This document shows, in pieces, positions 42,989 through 57,896 of a stretch of DNA of 64,000 bases. Source of the DNA: Alsobacter ponti. Lineage in GTDB: Bacteria; Pseudomonadota; Alphaproteobacteria; Rhizobiales; Beijerinckiaceae. Made by a program: the position numbers and the translations under genes. Location of the stretch: assembly GCF_024294805.1 (NCBI RefSeq), contig NZ_JANCLU010000014.1:1-64000 (forward strand), read 5' to 3'. How positions within the stretch are numbered: the stretch's first letter is position 1; every line of letters begins with the position of its first letter. Below the pieces are notes generated by a model, which searched no databases, was not told the origin of the DNA, and was given only the letters and a program-made list of their open reading frames with translations.

Positions 42989-44068
42989 ATGACCGCGATT
43001 CCCCGCGCCGATGCGACCTTCCGCGCCGTCGGCCCCCTGCCGGAGGGACACCCCGCCGTCAAGCCGCGTCGCGTCGGCGTGCTGCTGCTCAACCTCGGGA
43101 CGCCCGACGGCACCGACTACTGGTCGATGCGGCGCTATCTCAAGGAGTTCCTGTCCGACCGCCGCGTCATCGAGACGCCGCGCTGGCTGTGGTGGCCGAT
43201 CCTCAACCTCATCATCCTCACCGTGCGGCCCGGGCCCAAGGGAAAGGACTACGAGAAGATCTGGAACACGGAGCGCGACGAGGGCCCTCTCAAGACCATC
43301 ACGCGCTCGCAGGCCGAGCAACTGGCGGGCCGGCTGGCCGGTCTCGGCGGCGACATCGTCGTCGATTGGGCGATGCGCTACGGCAACCCGAGCACGCAGT
43401 CGCGCATCCAGGCGCTGATGGACCAGGGCTGCGACCGCATTCTGCTGGTTCCGCTCTACCCGCAGTACAGCGCCGCGACGACGGCGACGGCGGCGGACAA
43501 GGCTTTCGAGGCGCTCGCCGGCATGCGCTGGCAGCCGGCGGTGCGGGTCGCCCCGCCGTGGCATGACGACCCCGCCTATATCGGCGCGCTCGCCAGCACG
43601 GTGCGGGCCAAGCTGGCGACGCTGGACTTCGAGCCGGACATGCTCGTCGCCTCGTTCCACGGCGTCCCGCGCGACTACCTGCTGCAGGGCGACCCCTACC
43701 ATTGCCAGTGCCAGAAGACCGGCCGGCTGCTGCGTGAAACACTGGGCTGGGACAAGGATCGTTTCATGGTCTGCTTCCAGTCGCGCTTCGGCAACGCCGA
43801 GTGGCTGAAGCCCTATCTGATCGACACGATGGGCGAACTGCCCGGCCGGGGCGTGAAGAAGGTGCTCGTGATCGCGCCAGGCTTCACCGCCGACTGCCTC
43901 GAGACGCTCGAGGAAATCGAGGGCGAGAACATGGAGCACTTCATGCACCACGGCGGCGAGAAATTCGCCTACGTGCCTTGCCTGAACGATTCGCCGGAGG
44001 GGCTGGACGTCATTCAGGCCGTGGTCGAGCGCGAACTGATGGGCTGGGCCGGACCCGCCGCGCGCTGA
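42989..44068 (+). CDS. hemH: Ferrochelatase
   Basis: Inserts Fe2+ into protoporphyrin IX, the last step of protoheme synthesis. The 359-residue chain has the expected GVLLLNLGTPD (30-40), YGNPS (131-135), VPLYPQYSAATT and the catalytic H224 in SFHGVPRDY. ENMEHFMHHGGEKF near the C-terminus carries the conserved Glu/His. Two close Cys (239, 241 in YHCQCQKTG) are normal in alphaproteobacterial enzymes. The ATG at 42989 has GAGG upstream; a longer frame starting at 42872 adds nonspecific sequence. Peripheral inner membrane. Followed by the stomatin/NfeD pair. Confidence 0.95.
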   Translation: MTAIPRADATFRAVGPLPEGHPAVKPRRVGVLLLNLGTPDGTDYWSMRRYLKEFLSDRRVIETPRWLWWPILNLIILTVRPGPKGKDYEKIWNTERDEGPLKTITRSQAEQLAGRLAGLGGDIVVDWAMRYGNPSTQSRIQALMDQGCDRILLVPLYPQYSAATTATAADKAFEALAGMRWQPAVRVAPPWHDDPAYIGALASTVRAKLATLDFEPDMLVASFHGVPRDYLLQGDPYHCQCQKTGRLLRETLGWDKDRFMVCFQSRFGNAEWLKPYLIDTMGELPGRGVKKVLVIAPGFTADCLETLEEIEGENMEHFMHHGGEKFAYVPCLNDSPEGLDVIQAVVERELMGWAGPAAR

Positions 44069-44169
44069 CGCAGGCGAGCCGGCGGGCTGAGCTCTCCACG
44101 CCACCGCTCTTGCTTCGCTTCCGTCGCTGGACAATCATCGAAAGACGATCTGGCGGCGCGGGGGCTTGC

Positions 44170-45138
44170 ATGGCTGTGTCGGGTTTCACGATCTTCGTGA
44201 TCGTGCTGGTTCTGTTCGTGATCGTCACCCTGATCGCGGGCGTCAAGACTGTGCCGCAGGGCTACAATTATACGATTGAGCGCTTCGGCCGCTATTCGCG
44301 CACCTTGCAGCCGGGCTTGGGGCTGATCATCCCCTATCTCGAAACGGTCGGCTCGCGCGTCAATACGATGGAGCAGGTGCTCGATGTGCCGAGCCAGGAG
44401 GTCATCACGCGCGACAACGCGACGGTGATGGTCGACGGCGTCGCCTTCTACACCATCCTCGACGCGGCGCACGCCTCCTACGAGGTCTCCAACCTGCAGC
44501 AGGCGATCCTGACCCTGACCATGACCAATATCCGCACGGTCATGGGCTCGATGGACCTCGACCAGTTGCTCTCGCATCGCGACGAGATCAACGACCGCCT
44601 GCTCAAGGTGGTCGACGCGGCCGCCTCGCCGTGGGGCGTGAAGATCAACCGCATCGAGATCAAGGACATCGTGCCGCCCAAGGACCTGGTCGAATCGATG
44701 GCGCGCCAGATGAAGGCCGAGCGCGAGAAGCGCGCGGCCGTGCTGGAGGCCGAGGGCCAGCGGCAGGCGGAGATCCTGCGCGCCGAGGGCCACAAGGCGT
44801 CGCAGATCCTGGAGGCCGAGGGTCGCCGCGAGGCGGCGTTCCGCGACGCGGAGGCGCGCGAGCGCTCGGCGGAAGCGGAAGCCAAGGCCACGCTGGTGGT
44901 GAGCGAGGCCATCGCGCGCGGCGACATGGGCGCCATCAACTATTTCGTCGCGCAGCAATATGTGAAGGCGCTGCAGGCCATGGCCTCCGCGCCCAACCAG
45001 AAGGTGCTGATCATGCCGGTCGAAACCGGCGCGTTCATCGGGTCGCTGGCGGGCGTCGCGGAGATCGCGAAGTCGGCCTTCGAGAACGCCCCGGCGGCGC
45101 GCGGCTCGGTGCCGCCGGCCGGCCCGGCGCGGGGCTAG
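44170..45138 (+). CDS. SPFH/band 7 protein (stomatin-like, QmcA type)
   Basis: Inner-membrane scaffold protein of 322 residues forming large oligomers. One N-terminal helix (about 5-25) is followed by the SPFH domain beginning VPQGYNYTIERFGRYSRTLQPGLGL. A long Glu/Ala/Arg coiled coil runs from about residue 180 to 250 (KAEREKRAAVLEAEGQRQAEI and onward). It ends in a Pro-rich tail. The NfeD gene follows 6 bases later; such SPFH/NfeD pairs are conserved and act together in membrane quality control. ATG at 44170. Confidence 0.92.
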   Translation: MAVSGFTIFVIVLVLFVIVTLIAGVKTVPQGYNYTIERFGRYSRTLQPGLGLIIPYLETVGSRVNTMEQVLDVPSQEVITRDNATVMVDGVAFYTILDAAHASYEVSNLQQAILTLTMTNIRTVMGSMDLDQLLSHRDEINDRLLKVVDAAASPWGVKINRIEIKDIVPPKDLVESMARQMKAEREKRAAVLEAEGQRQAEILRAEGHKASQILEAEGRREAAFRDAEARERSAEAEAKATLVVSEAIARGDMGAINYFVAQQYVKALQAMASAPNQKVLIMPVETGAFIGSLAGVAEIAKSAFENAPAARGSVPPAGPARG

Positions 45139-45144
45139 GCCGCC

Positions 45145-45591
45145 ATGACGCTCGCGGACATCGTCGCGCTGGGGCCGTGGGCCTGGTTCATCGCCGGCCT
45201 GCTGTTGATGGCGCTGGAGATATTGGCGCCCGGCGCCTTCATGCTCTGGCTTGGCCTCGCCGCCGTCGCCACCGGGCTGGTGGCCTCCGTCGTCGACATG
45301 AGCTGGCAGATCACAGTGCTGGTGTTCGCGGCCCTGTCGCTCGCCTCCGTGCTCGTCGGGCGCCGGATCCTGCGCGAGCGTCGCCCGCGGACGGGGGAAA
45401 CCGCGCTCAACAACCGCAGCGCCAAGATCGTCGGCCGCACCTTCGTGCTGGACGCGCCGATCGAGCAGGGGCGGGGGCGGGTGAAGGTCGACGACACGGT
45501 CTGGCGCGTCGAGGGTCCCGACCTGCCGCAAGGCGCGCGCATCCGCGTCACCGGCGTCGACGGAACGCTGCTGAAGGTGGCGGAGGCCTGA
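45145..45591 (+). CDS. NfeD-family membrane protein (short form)
   Basis: A 148-residue partner of the stomatin-like protein. Two or three hydrophobic helices in residues 8-75 (WAWFIAGLLLMALEILAPGAFMLWLG, then a VASVVDMSWQITVLVFAAL region) are followed by a C-terminal OB-fold domain (IVGRTFVLDAPIEQGRGRVKVDDTVWRV). The short form lacks the ClpP-like protease domain. Convergent with kdsD, only 4 bases between. Confidence 0.92.
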   Translation: MTLADIVALGPWAWFIAGLLLMALEILAPGAFMLWLGLAAVATGLVASVVDMSWQITVLVFAALSLASVLVGRRILRERRPRTGETALNNRSAKIVGRTFVLDAPIEQGRGRVKVDDTVWRVEGPDLPQGARIRVTGVDGTLLKVAEA

Positions 45592-45595
45592 GTCG

Positions 45596-46588
45596 TCAGG
45601 CCGCGCCGGCGCGCAGCAGGTCGAGCACGTGCAGGATGCCGACGGGCCGCCCGGCCTCGACGACCGGGAGCGCGCCGATCTTGCGGCTTTCGACCATCTC
45701 CAGCGCCTCGGCGACCAGCGTCTCCGGCGGGATCGCCTTGGGATTTTGAGTCATCACCGCCTCGACAGGCCGCGACAGCAGGTCGGACGCCATGTGCCGG
45801 CGCAGGTCGCCGTCGGTGACGATGCCGACGAGCGCCCCCTGCGCGTCGACGACGAGCACGCAGCCGAAGCCCTTGGCGCTGATGGTGACGACGGCGTCCG
45901 CCATGCGCGCGCCGAGCGCGACGACGGGAAGCCGCTCGCCGGTGTGCATGACGCTGCGCACCTGCTTCAACTGCGCGCCGAGCTTGCCGCCGGGGTGGTA
46001 GAGCCGGAAATCCTGGCTGGTGAAGCCGCGGTTCTCCAGCAGCGCCACCGCCAGCGCGTCGCCCAGCGCCATCTGCATGGTGGTCGACGTGGTGGGAGCG
46101 AGGCCGTTGGGACATGCCTCCCGCGCCTTGGGCAGGCAGAGGCAGACGTCCGCCTCGCGGCCGAGCGCGCTGTCCCGGTTGGAGGTGATGCCGATCAGCG
46201 CCACGCGGAAGCGGCGCGAATAGGCCACGATGTCCGACAGTTCCGACGTTTCGCCCGACCACGACAAAGCGAGGATGACGTCGTCGTTGCGGATCATGCC
46301 GAGGTCGCCGTGGCTCGCCTCGGCGGGATGCACGAAGGAGGCGGGCGTTCCGGTCGAGGCCAGGGTAGCCGTGATCTTGCGGCCGACATGGCCGGACTTG
46401 CCCATGCCGGTGACGATGACCCGGCCGGAGGCGGCGGCGATCAGCTCGACCGCGCGGGCGAAGTCGTCCCCCAGCGCGCCGGCCAGCGCGTCCCGCAGCG
46501 TGGCGATGCCCGCCCCTTCCGCTTCCAGCGTCCGCAGGGCGGACTCGACGGAGGGGCGGGCGGAGGGAACGGATACGGCGTGCGGCAT
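45596..46588 (-). CDS. kdsD: Arabinose-5-phosphate isomerase (KpsF/GutQ family)
   Basis: Converts ribulose 5-phosphate to arabinose 5-phosphate, the first step to Kdo for lipopolysaccharide. The 330-residue protein has an N-terminal SIS domain (about 45-175: IVTGMGKSGHVGRKITATLASTGTP, FVHPAEASHGDLGMI, ALSWSGETSEL) and two CBS domains (about 205-325). These motifs are diagnostic. ATG at 46588. It follows galU by 54 bases on the same strand, so envelope sugar precursors may be co-expressed. Confidence 0.93.
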   Translation of the reverse strand: MPHAVSVPSARPSVESALRTLEAEGAGIATLRDALAGALGDDFARAVELIAAASGRVIVTGMGKSGHVGRKITATLASTGTPASFVHPAEASHGDLGMIRNDDVILALSWSGETSELSDIVAYSRRFRVALIGITSNRDSALGREADVCLCLPKAREACPNGLAPTTSTTMQMALGDALAVALLENRGFTSQDFRLYHPGGKLGAQLKQVRSVMHTGERLPVVALGARMADAVVTISAKGFGCVLVVDAQGALVGIVTDGDLRRHMASDLLSRPVEAVMTQNPKAIPPETLVAEALEMVESRKIGALPVVEAGRPVGILHVLDLLRAGAA

Positions 46589-46642
46589 GGGGGCGGGCTT
46601 ATCACGCGCCGCGCCCTCGCGAAACCCCGCCGCTTCCGCCGC

Positions 46643-47518
46643 TCAGGCGCGCCGCAGCTTGTCGAGCTCCAGCCGGAAGGCGGGGCCGATGTCCTCGCGC
46701 GCCATGGCGTAGGCCACGTTGGCCATCAGGAACCCGAGCTTGGACCCGGTGTCGTAGATCCGGCCCTCGAAGGTGTGGGCGAAGAAATCCTGCGTCTTCG
46801 ACAGCGCGATCATGGCGTCGGTGAGCTGGATTTCGCCGCCGGCCCCGCGCTCCTGCGTCTCCAGGATGTCGAAGATTTCCGGGCCGAGGATGTAGCGGCC
46901 CGAAATGGCGAGGTTCGAGGGCGCGCTGCCGCGCGCCGGCTTCTCGACCATGGCGGTGATGCGCTGCGCCCCGCCGACGCCGCTCTCGACGCCGACGATG
47001 CCGTACTGGTGCGTCTCGCTGTCGGGCACCTCGTACACGGCGACGATGTTGCCGCCGTGGCGGGCGTGGTCGTCGATCATGCCGGCGAGGCAGGGCGTCG
47101 CGCCGAGGTGCAGCATGTCGGGCAGCAGCAGCGCGAAAGGCTCGTCGCCGATGATGTCGCGGGCGCACCAGACGGCGTGGCCGAGCCCGAGCGGCGCCTG
47201 CTGGCGGGTGAAGCTGGTGCATCCCGCGCCCGGCAGATCGCGCTTGAGCGCCTCCAGCTCCTTCGTCTTGCCGCGCTCGGCCAGCGTGCGGTCGAGCTCG
47301 AAATTGATGTCGAAATGGTCTTCGATCACCGCCTTGCCGCGGCCGGTGACGAAGACGAAGTGCTCGATGCCGGCGGCGCGCGCCTCGTCGACCGTATGCT
47401 GGATCACGGGGCGGTCCACCACCGTCAGCATTTCCTTCGGGATCGCCTTCGTGGCCGGAAGGAAGCGGGTGCCGAGGCCGGCGACGGGGAACACGGCTTT
47501 GCGGATGCGCTTTGTCAT
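46643..47518 (-). CDS. galU: UTP-glucose-1-phosphate uridylyltransferase
   Basis: Makes UDP-glucose from UTP and glucose 1-phosphate. The 291-residue protein starts with the nucleotide-binding loop [23 protein letters not shown] (8-30) and contains [13 protein letters not shown], the metal/UTP region LLLPDMLHL and the sugar site [15 protein letters not shown] at 47518; an upstream start at 47548 is less likely. It is divergent from galE, with 231 bases between them, so UDP-glucose formation and its epimerisation share a control region. UDP-glucose would also serve periplasmic glucan synthesis. Confidence 0.95.
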   Translation of the reverse strand: MTKRIRKAVFPVAGLGTRFLPATKAIPKEMLTVVDRPVIQHTVDEARAAGIEHFVFVTGRGKAVIEDHFDINFELDRTLAERGKTKELEALKRDLPGAGCTSFTRQQAPLGLGHAVWCARDIIGDEPFALLLPDMLHLGATPCLAGMIDDHARHGGNIVAVYEVPDSETHQYGIVGVESGVGGAQRITAMVEKPARGSAPSNLAISGRYILGPEIFDILETQERGAGGEIQLTDAMIALSKTQDFFAHTFEGRIYDTGSKLGFLMANVAYAMAREDIGPAFRLELDKLRRA

Positions 47519-47749
47519 GGTCGAAGATCGGCTCGATGTTGGTGTCACGCGAGGGCGAGGATTGCCCTACGCGACGGGCGGGATTGAGGCAGGCGAGGGG
47601 ATCCGGGCGAAACTGCGCGAGGATTGGTTAACATTCATGGCACGAACATGCGCCATGACTGCGGCAGAACACGTGAGAGAACGCATGAAACCTTCATGGG
47701 TTCTGCCTCGTTGGCGGACGGCTTTCAGGAGCGGAAGATCGGAACAGGC

Positions 47750-48739
47750 ATGACGGTACTCGTGACGGGCGGCGCGGGCTATATCGGTTCGCATATGGTT
47801 CTCGACCTCGTCGACCGGGGCGAAGACGTCGTGGTTCTCGACAATCTGAGCACCGGCTTCGCCGCCGCCGTGCCGGACGGCGTGCCGCTCGTCAAGGGCG
47901 ACATGGGCGACATGGCGCTGGTGCGCGAGACCATCGCGCGCCACCGGGTCGACGCCATCGCGCATTTCGCCGCCAGGATCGTGGTGCCCGAGTCGGTGGC
48001 CGATCCGCTCGGCTACTACCTGAACAACACCTCGAAGTCGCGCTCGCTGATCCAGGCGGCGGTGGACGCCGGCATCCGCGACTTCATCTTTTCGTCGACG
48101 GCCGCCGTGTACGGGAACCCGGCGACGAACCCCGTGACCGAGGAGACGCCGCCCAACCCGGTGTCGCCCTACGGACGGTCCAAGCTGATGACCGAGTGGA
48201 TGCTGGAGGACACCGCCCGCGCCACCGGGCTGCGCTACGCCATCCTGCGCTACTTCAACGTCGCCGGAGCCGATCCGCGCGGACGGGCGGGCCAGTCCAC
48301 CCCGCAGGCCACGCACCTCATCAAGGTCGCCTGCCAGGCGGCGCTCGGCCGGCGCGACGGCATGGACGTGTTCGGCACGGATTTCCCGACGCCGGACGGC
48401 TCCTGCCTGCGCGACTACATCCACGTCAGCGACCTCGCGCGCGCCCACCTGCTGGCCCTCGACCACCTGCGCGAAGGCGGCGAGAACCTGCTGCTCAACT
48501 GCGCCTACGGCAAGGGCTACTCGGTCCTGGACGTGGTGGAGACGGTCAAGCGCGTCTCCGGCAAGGACTTCCAGGTGCGGCGGGGCCCGCGTCGCGCGGG
48601 CGATCCGGCGGCCATCGTCGCCACCGGTGAGAAGATCCGGCGGACGCTCGGCTGGCGGCCGGCGCATGAGAACCTGGAGGAGATCGTCCGGCACGCGCTG
48701 GCGTGGGAGAGCCGGCTCGGCGAGCCCGCGGTCGCGTGA
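47750..48739 (+). CDS. galE: UDP-glucose 4-epimerase
   Basis: Interconverts UDP-glucose and UDP-galactose. The 329-residue SDR-type protein has the NAD motif TGGAGYIGSH (6-15), NLSTG, the catalytic Ser/Thr in FSSTAAVYG and Tyr/Lys in SPYGRSKLMTE. YFNVAGADP and RDYIHVSDLA are diagnostic of GalE. ATG at 47750; the region before it up to galU is AT-richer than its surroundings and is a divergent promoter area, with no gene seen. Confidence 0.95.
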   Translation: MTVLVTGGAGYIGSHMVLDLVDRGEDVVVLDNLSTGFAAAVPDGVPLVKGDMGDMALVRETIARHRVDAIAHFAARIVVPESVADPLGYYLNNTSKSRSLIQAAVDAGIRDFIFSSTAAVYGNPATNPVTEETPPNPVSPYGRSKLMTEWMLEDTARATGLRYAILRYFNVAGADPRGRAGQSTPQATHLIKVACQAALGRRDGMDVFGTDFPTPDGSCLRDYIHVSDLARAHLLALDHLREGGENLLLNCAYGKGYSVLDVVETVKRVSGKDFQVRRGPRRAGDPAAIVATGEKIRRTLGWRPAHENLEEIVRHALAWESRLGEPAVA

Positions 48740-48829
48740 CGCCCCCCGTCGCTTAAGAAATCCCCAACCATAAGTGCTATAAGGCTTCCACGGTCAGCGG
48801 CGCGCGCGCCGCCTGGGCTGGGAGCCGTC

Positions 48830-50407
48830 ATGGAATCGCGTTTCGCACGGACCTTGCGTTCGGGAGCCGCCATCGCCGTCGTGGCGGGGCTGTGCGCGGG
48901 ATCGCCCGCCCGCGCGGCGTCCGAGAGCGCCACGACGCCGCAGTCCAAGTCCCAGCCCCACAAGGCGTCGCCCGCCCATGCCTCGACCGGCAAGGCCGAG
49001 ACGGCGAAGAAGGCGGTCAAGACCGAGGCCGCCGGGACGCCGGCGAAAGGCGAGGCGGCCAAGAAGCCGGCCAAGGCGCCGACGGCCAAGACCGCAACTG
49101 ACAAACCGACGGCTGGCAAGACGGCGGCGGCCAAGAGCGAGCCGGCCAAGAAGGTCACGGCCAAGAAGGTCACGGAGAAGAGCGGGCCAGCCAAGCCGCC
49201 CGCCAAGCCCGGCCGCGGGCCGCTCACCACCGCCTCCATCTCGCCCGCCATGAACGCCCGCGCGGCAACGGCGCTCCCGGCCGAGGAAGCGCAGCGGGGG
49301 TCCTTCCGCGCCTTCGTCGAGGGCGTGTGGCCGGCCGCGCAGGCGCGCGGCGTGTCGCGCGACACCTTCGATCTCGCCTTCGCCGGCGTGGCGCCCGATC
49401 CCAAGATCGCCGAGCTGACGCACCGCCAGTCCGAGTTCGTGAAGCCGATCTGGGAGTACCTGAACGGCGCGGTCACCTCCGCCCGGGTGGCTCGCGGACA
49501 GGACGTCGCGCGCGAGTACGCGGCGACGCTGGACGCCGTCGAGCGCCGCTACGGCGTCGACCGGGCCGCCGTGCTCGGCATCTGGGGCATGGAGACGAAT
49601 TTCGGCACGTTCACCGGCGGCAAGGACGTGATCCGCTCGCTGGCCACGCTCGCCCATCTCAACTATCGCGGCGACTTCTTCCGCAACGAGCTGGTGACGG
49701 CGCTGGTCATCCTGCAGCAGGGCCACGTCGCGCGCGAGGACATGAAAGGCTCCTGGGCCGGCGCGATGGGCCAGACGCAATTCATGCCGTCCAGCTTCAT
49801 GAGCTACGCCGTCGACGGCGATGGCGACGGGCGCAAGGACATCTGGTCCTCCGTGCCTGACGCGCTCGCCTCCACCGCCAACTATCTCCGCCAGAAGGGC
49901 TGGACGCCCGGCCTGCCCTGGGCCGTCGAGGTCGCCCTGCCGGCGAACTTCGACTGGCGCACGCGCGCCGGTTCGTTCTCGACATGGGCCTCGCTCGGCG
50001 TCCGCCGGGCGGACGGCGAGGCGATGCCGCGCGGCGGCGAGGCGACGCTGTTCCTGCCGGCGGGAGCGTCCGGCCCGGCCTTCCTCGTCACGTCCAACTT
50101 CAACGTCATCAAGAGCTACAATAGCTCCGACGCCTATGCGATGGGCGTCGGCCACCTCGGGGACCGCATCTACGGCGGCGCCTCGATCCAGGCGGCGTGG
50201 CCCGTCAACCAGCGCCAGCTCGACCGCGAGCAGCGGGTCGACCTGCAGCGCCACCTGGCGCGGCTCGGCTACGATCTCGGCGAGCCGGACGGCAAGCTGG
50301 GCTCGAAGACGCGCGAGGCGGTGCGCGACTACCAGGAACGGCGCGGACTGGTGCCCGACGGCCATCCGACCTTGGCGCTGCTGGAGAGCCTGCGCGGCGG
50401 CCGCTGA
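48830..50407 (+). CDS. Lytic murein transglycosylase, MltB family, with peptidoglycan-binding domain
   Basis: Cleaves peptidoglycan glycan strands with formation of 1,6-anhydro-MurNAc. The order in 525 residues is: Sec signal (1-29); a Lys/Ala/Pro/Thr-rich low-complexity linker (about 31-130, many AKK and PAK repeats); SLT_2 domain (about 155-445) with the catalytic E255 in GIWGMETNFG; and PG_binding_1 domain (about 460-520, LDREQRVDLQRHLARLGYDLG). QTQFMPSSF is also diagnostic. The basic linker may bind the acidic cell wall. ATG at 48830. The DUF459 gene follows after 86 bases, a frequent arrangement in this group and consistent with a cell-wall task for both. Confidence 0.93.
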   Translation: MESRFARTLRSGAAIAVVAGLCAGSPARAASESATTPQSKSQPHKASPAHASTGKAETAKKAVKTEAAGTPAKGEAAKKPAKAPTAKTATDKPTAGKTAAAKSEPAKKVTAKKVTEKSGPAKPPAKPGRGPLTTASISPAMNARAATALPAEEAQRGSFRAFVEGVWPAAQARGVSRDTFDLAFAGVAPDPKIAELTHRQSEFVKPIWEYLNGAVTSARVARGQDVAREYAATLDAVERRYGVDRAAVLGIWGMETNFGTFTGGKDVIRSLATLAHLNYRGDFFRNELVTALVILQQGHVAREDMKGSWAGAMGQTQFMPSSFMSYAVDGDGDGRKDIWSSVPDALASTANYLRQKGWTPGLPWAVEVALPANFDWRTRAGSFSTWASLGVRRADGEAMPRGGEATLFLPAGASGPAFLVTSNFNVIKSYNSSDAYAMGVGHLGDRIYGGASIQAAWPVNQRQLDREQRVDLQRHLARLGYDLGEPDGKLGSKTREAVRDYQERRGLVPDGHPTLALLESLRGGR

Positions 50408-50493
50408 CGTTTCGCCACGATCGGGGCTAGACTGCTCGCCCTGAACCTTGCCGCGCCGGCTCCGCCGGCGGAAGCTTTCGAGGCGGCCGAACC

Positions 50494-51744
50494 ATGAACC
50501 TCTTCCGGCTGGCGCGATTCGCGGTGCTGGCGCTCCTGCTCGTCGCGGCGGGAAGCGCCCGGCTGGCCGCGCAGCAGCCGCCGCGCCCGCCGGCCAACGT
50601 CTATCCGCAGCGCGAGGCCGCGCCCGAATTCCGCAACCCCATCTCGGACCTGCTGCGGCTGTTCTCGCCGGCCCCGCCGCCTCCTCCCGTGGCGGCGCCC
50701 AGGCCGGCGCCGCGGCGCGCCGCTCCGCCCGTCGTCGTCACCGACACGCCGTCTCCGCCCAAGGTCGACGCCAGCGTCTTCATCGTCGTGATGGGCGATA
50801 CGCTGGGCGAACTGCTGGCCAACGGCCTCGCCGAGGCGTTCGACACCAATCCCGACGTCGAGGTCGTCCGGCGCACGCGCAACAATAGCGGGCTGGTGCG
50901 CGAGGACTTCTACGACTGGCGCAAGGCGGCGCGCGAGATCGCCTCCGGGGACAAGATCACCCAGGCGGTGATGATGGTCGGCTCGAACGACCGCCAGGCC
51001 ATCCGCATGCCTGGGGGCGTGACGCTGGACGTGCTGAGCGAACCGTGGCGCGAGGCCTACGGGGCGCGGGTGGAGGAGATCGCGCGCGCCTTCACCGAGC
51101 GCAACATCCCGCTCTTCTGGGTCGGCCTGCCGATCATGCAGAACGCGCGCATGTCCGCCGACATGCTGGCCATCAACGACATCGCGCGCGCCCGCGTGCA
51201 GAAGGCCGGCGGCGTCTTCGTCGACATCTGGGAGGCGTTCGCGGATTCGGAGAACCGCTACACGGTCTCCGGCCCGGCGCTGACCGGCGAGACGGTGCGC
51301 CTGCGCGCCGGCGACGGCGTCCACTTCACGCGGCTGGGAGCCCGCAAGGCGGCGCACTTCGTCGAAACCCAGATCCGCAGCCTGCTCGAGAACCGCCCGC
51401 CGGCCCCGGTCATCGCCGTGCCATCGCCCGAGACGAGTGAGCCGTCGCCCGACGCGGCGCTGGAGCCGGGCGGCATCGAGCGCCTGATCGACGAGGCGGC
51501 GCGGCGAGGCCTCGAAGGCCTGCCGCCGCTCCCCATCGCGATCCCGGTGAAGCCGGTCGCCGGGCCCATCCTGCCGCTGAACCAGCCGGAAAGCGCGCCC
51601 GGCGCGCGCCTGCTGACGGGCGGCGTGGCGCGCGGGGCGTCGGAGGCCGGCCGCCTGGCCGACCAGGTGCTCGCGCAGGGCCGCACGCCCGAGGCCAAGC
51701 CCGGGCGAGCGGACGATTTCCGCTGGCCGCCGCCGGAGCCCTGA
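50494..51744 (+). CDS. DUF459 SGNH-hydrolase-like exported protein with Ser-to-Thr change
   Basis: A 416-residue exported protein. The signal covers residues 1-27 and is followed by a Pro-rich linker (29-95). The SGNH fold starts at [19 protein letters not shown]. Block I is normally G-D-S; here it is GDT (101-103), so the nucleophile is Thr. Block III GSND (163-166) and block V DGVHF (D274, H277) are intact. A Pro/Ala/Glu-rich tail follows after residue 300. Active relatives are O-acyl esterases or acyltransferases on cell-wall or surface sugars. The Thr may leave weak or no esterase activity, pointing to a binding role. It follows the transglycosylase gene in the same direction. Confidence 0.85.
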   Translation: MNLFRLARFAVLALLLVAAGSARLAAQQPPRPPANVYPQREAAPEFRNPISDLLRLFSPAPPPPPVAAPRPAPRRAAPPVVVTDTPSPPKVDASVFIVVMGDTLGELLANGLAEAFDTNPDVEVVRRTRNNSGLVREDFYDWRKAAREIASGDKITQAVMMVGSNDRQAIRMPGGVTLDVLSEPWREAYGARVEEIARAFTERNIPLFWVGLPIMQNARMSADMLAINDIARARVQKAGGVFVDIWEAFADSENRYTVSGPALTGETVRLRAGDGVHFTRLGARKAAHFVETQIRSLLENRPPAPVIAVPSPETSEPSPDAALEPGGIERLIDEAARRGLEGLPPLPIAIPVKPVAGPILPLNQPESAPGARLLTGGVARGASEAGRLADQVLAQGRTPEAKPGRADDFRWPPPEP

Positions 51745-51754
51745 GGCCGCGCCG

Positions 51755-53173
51755 TCAGCGCGGAAGCGTCGTCGCGCCCATCAGGAACAGGTCGATCTCG
51801 CGCGCGGCCTGCCGGCCTTCGCGGATCGCCCAGACGACGAGCGACTGGCCGCGGCGCATGTCGCCGGCGGCGAACACCTTGTCGACGCTCGACTTGTAGT
51901 TGCGCGGGTCGGCCGCCACGTTGCCGCGAGCGTCCAGCTTCGTGCCGAGTTCGGCCAGCGCGCCCTCGGCCACCGGCGACACGAAGCCCATGGCCAGCAG
52001 CACGAGGTCGGCCGGGATCTCGAACTCCGTGCCGGGGATCGGCTTGAAGTTCTCGTCGACGCGCACGCAGTTCAGCGCCTTCACGGCCCCGTCCTCGCCG
52101 GAGAACGACACGGTGTTGACGGCGAAGTCGCGTTCCGCGCCTTCCTCCTGCGAGGAGGAGGTGCGTAGCTTCATCGGCCAGTTCGGCCAGGTGAGGAGCT
52201 TGTTCTCCTTCTCCGGCGGCTTGGCCATGATCTCGATCTGCGTAACCGAGAGCGCGCCCTGGCGGATCGAGGTGCCGATGCAGTCGGACCCGGTGTCGCC
52301 GCCGCCGATCACCACGACGTGTTTGCCGTTGGCGAGGATCGGCGCGTTGGACCTCAGCGGCTCGTGCCCGACGCGGCGGTTCTGCTGCGGCAGGAAATCC
52401 ATCGCGAAGTGGATGCCGGCGAGGTCGCGGCCCGGAACGGGCAGGTCGCGCGGCTTCTCCGCGCCGCCGGCCAGCAGAACCGCGTCGTACTCGTCGGCGA
52501 TGGCGCTGACGGGCCGGTCCACGCCGACATGGACGTTGCAATGGAAGGTGACGCCTTCCGCCTCCATCTGCCGGACGCGCCGGTCGATGAGGTGCTTCTC
52601 CAGCTTGAAGTCCGGGATGCCGTAGCGCAGCAGGCCGCCAGGCTTGGCGTTCTTCTCGAACACGTGCACGTCGTGGCCGGCGCGGGCGAGCTGCTGGGCG
52701 GCGGCGAGGCCGGCCGGGCCGGAACCCATCACGGCGACCCGCTTGCCGGACTTCACTGCCGGAACCTCCGGCGCGATCCAGCCTTCCTCCCACGCGCGGT
52801 CGACGATGGCGCATTCGATCGTCTTGATGGTCACCGGGCTGTCGGTGAGGTTCAGCGTGCACGACGCCTCGCACGGGGCGGGGCAGATGCGGCCGGTGAA
52901 CTCGGGGAAGTTGTTCGTCGAGTGGAGGTTGCGCGAGGCTTCCTTCCAGTCGGCGTGGTAGACGAGGTCGTTCCAGTCCGGGATCTGGTTGTTCACCGGG
53001 CAGCCGTTGTGACAGTACGGAATGCCGCAGTTCATGCAGCGCGCCGCCTGGTCCCGGGTAGCCTCCTCGGAGAGCGGGATCACGAATTCCTTGAAATGGC
53101 GGATGCGGTCCGCGGCCGGCGCATAGCGCCGGTCGCGGCGGTCGATTTCCAAAAAGCCGGTGACCTTGCCCAT
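51755..53173 (-). CDS. gltD: Glutamate synthase (NADPH) small subunit
   Basis: Passes electrons from NADPH through FAD and Fe-S clusters to the large subunit. The 472-residue chain has the N-terminal Cys cluster [15 protein letters not shown] (45-59), the FAD motif [14 protein letters not shown] (about 147-160) and the NADPH motif [12 protein letters not shown] (about 288-299). The C-terminal [14 protein letters not shown] is the second FAD contact. It follows gltB after 4 bases in one operon and converges on the DUF459 gene. Confidence 0.96.
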   Translation of the reverse strand: MGKVTGFLEIDRRDRRYAPAADRIRHFKEFVIPLSEEATRDQAARCMNCGIPYCHNGCPVNNQIPDWNDLVYHADWKEASRNLHSTNNFPEFTGRICPAPCEASCTLNLTDSPVTIKTIECAIVDRAWEEGWIAPEVPAVKSGKRVAVMGSGPAGLAAAQQLARAGHDVHVFEKNAKPGGLLRYGIPDFKLEKHLIDRRVRQMEAEGVTFHCNVHVGVDRPVSAIADEYDAVLLAGGAEKPRDLPVPGRDLAGIHFAMDFLPQQNRRVGHEPLRSNAPILANGKHVVVIGGGDTGSDCIGTSIRQGALSVTQIEIMAKPPEKENKLLTWPNWPMKLRTSSSQEEGAERDFAVNTVSFSGEDGAVKALNCVRVDENFKPIPGTEFEIPADLVLLAMGFVSPVAEGALAELGTKLDARGNVAADPRNYKSSVDKVFAAGDMRRGQSLVVWAIREGRQAAREIDLFLMGATTLPR

Positions 53174-53177
53174 CGGA

Positions 53178-57896
<4,719 letters not shown>

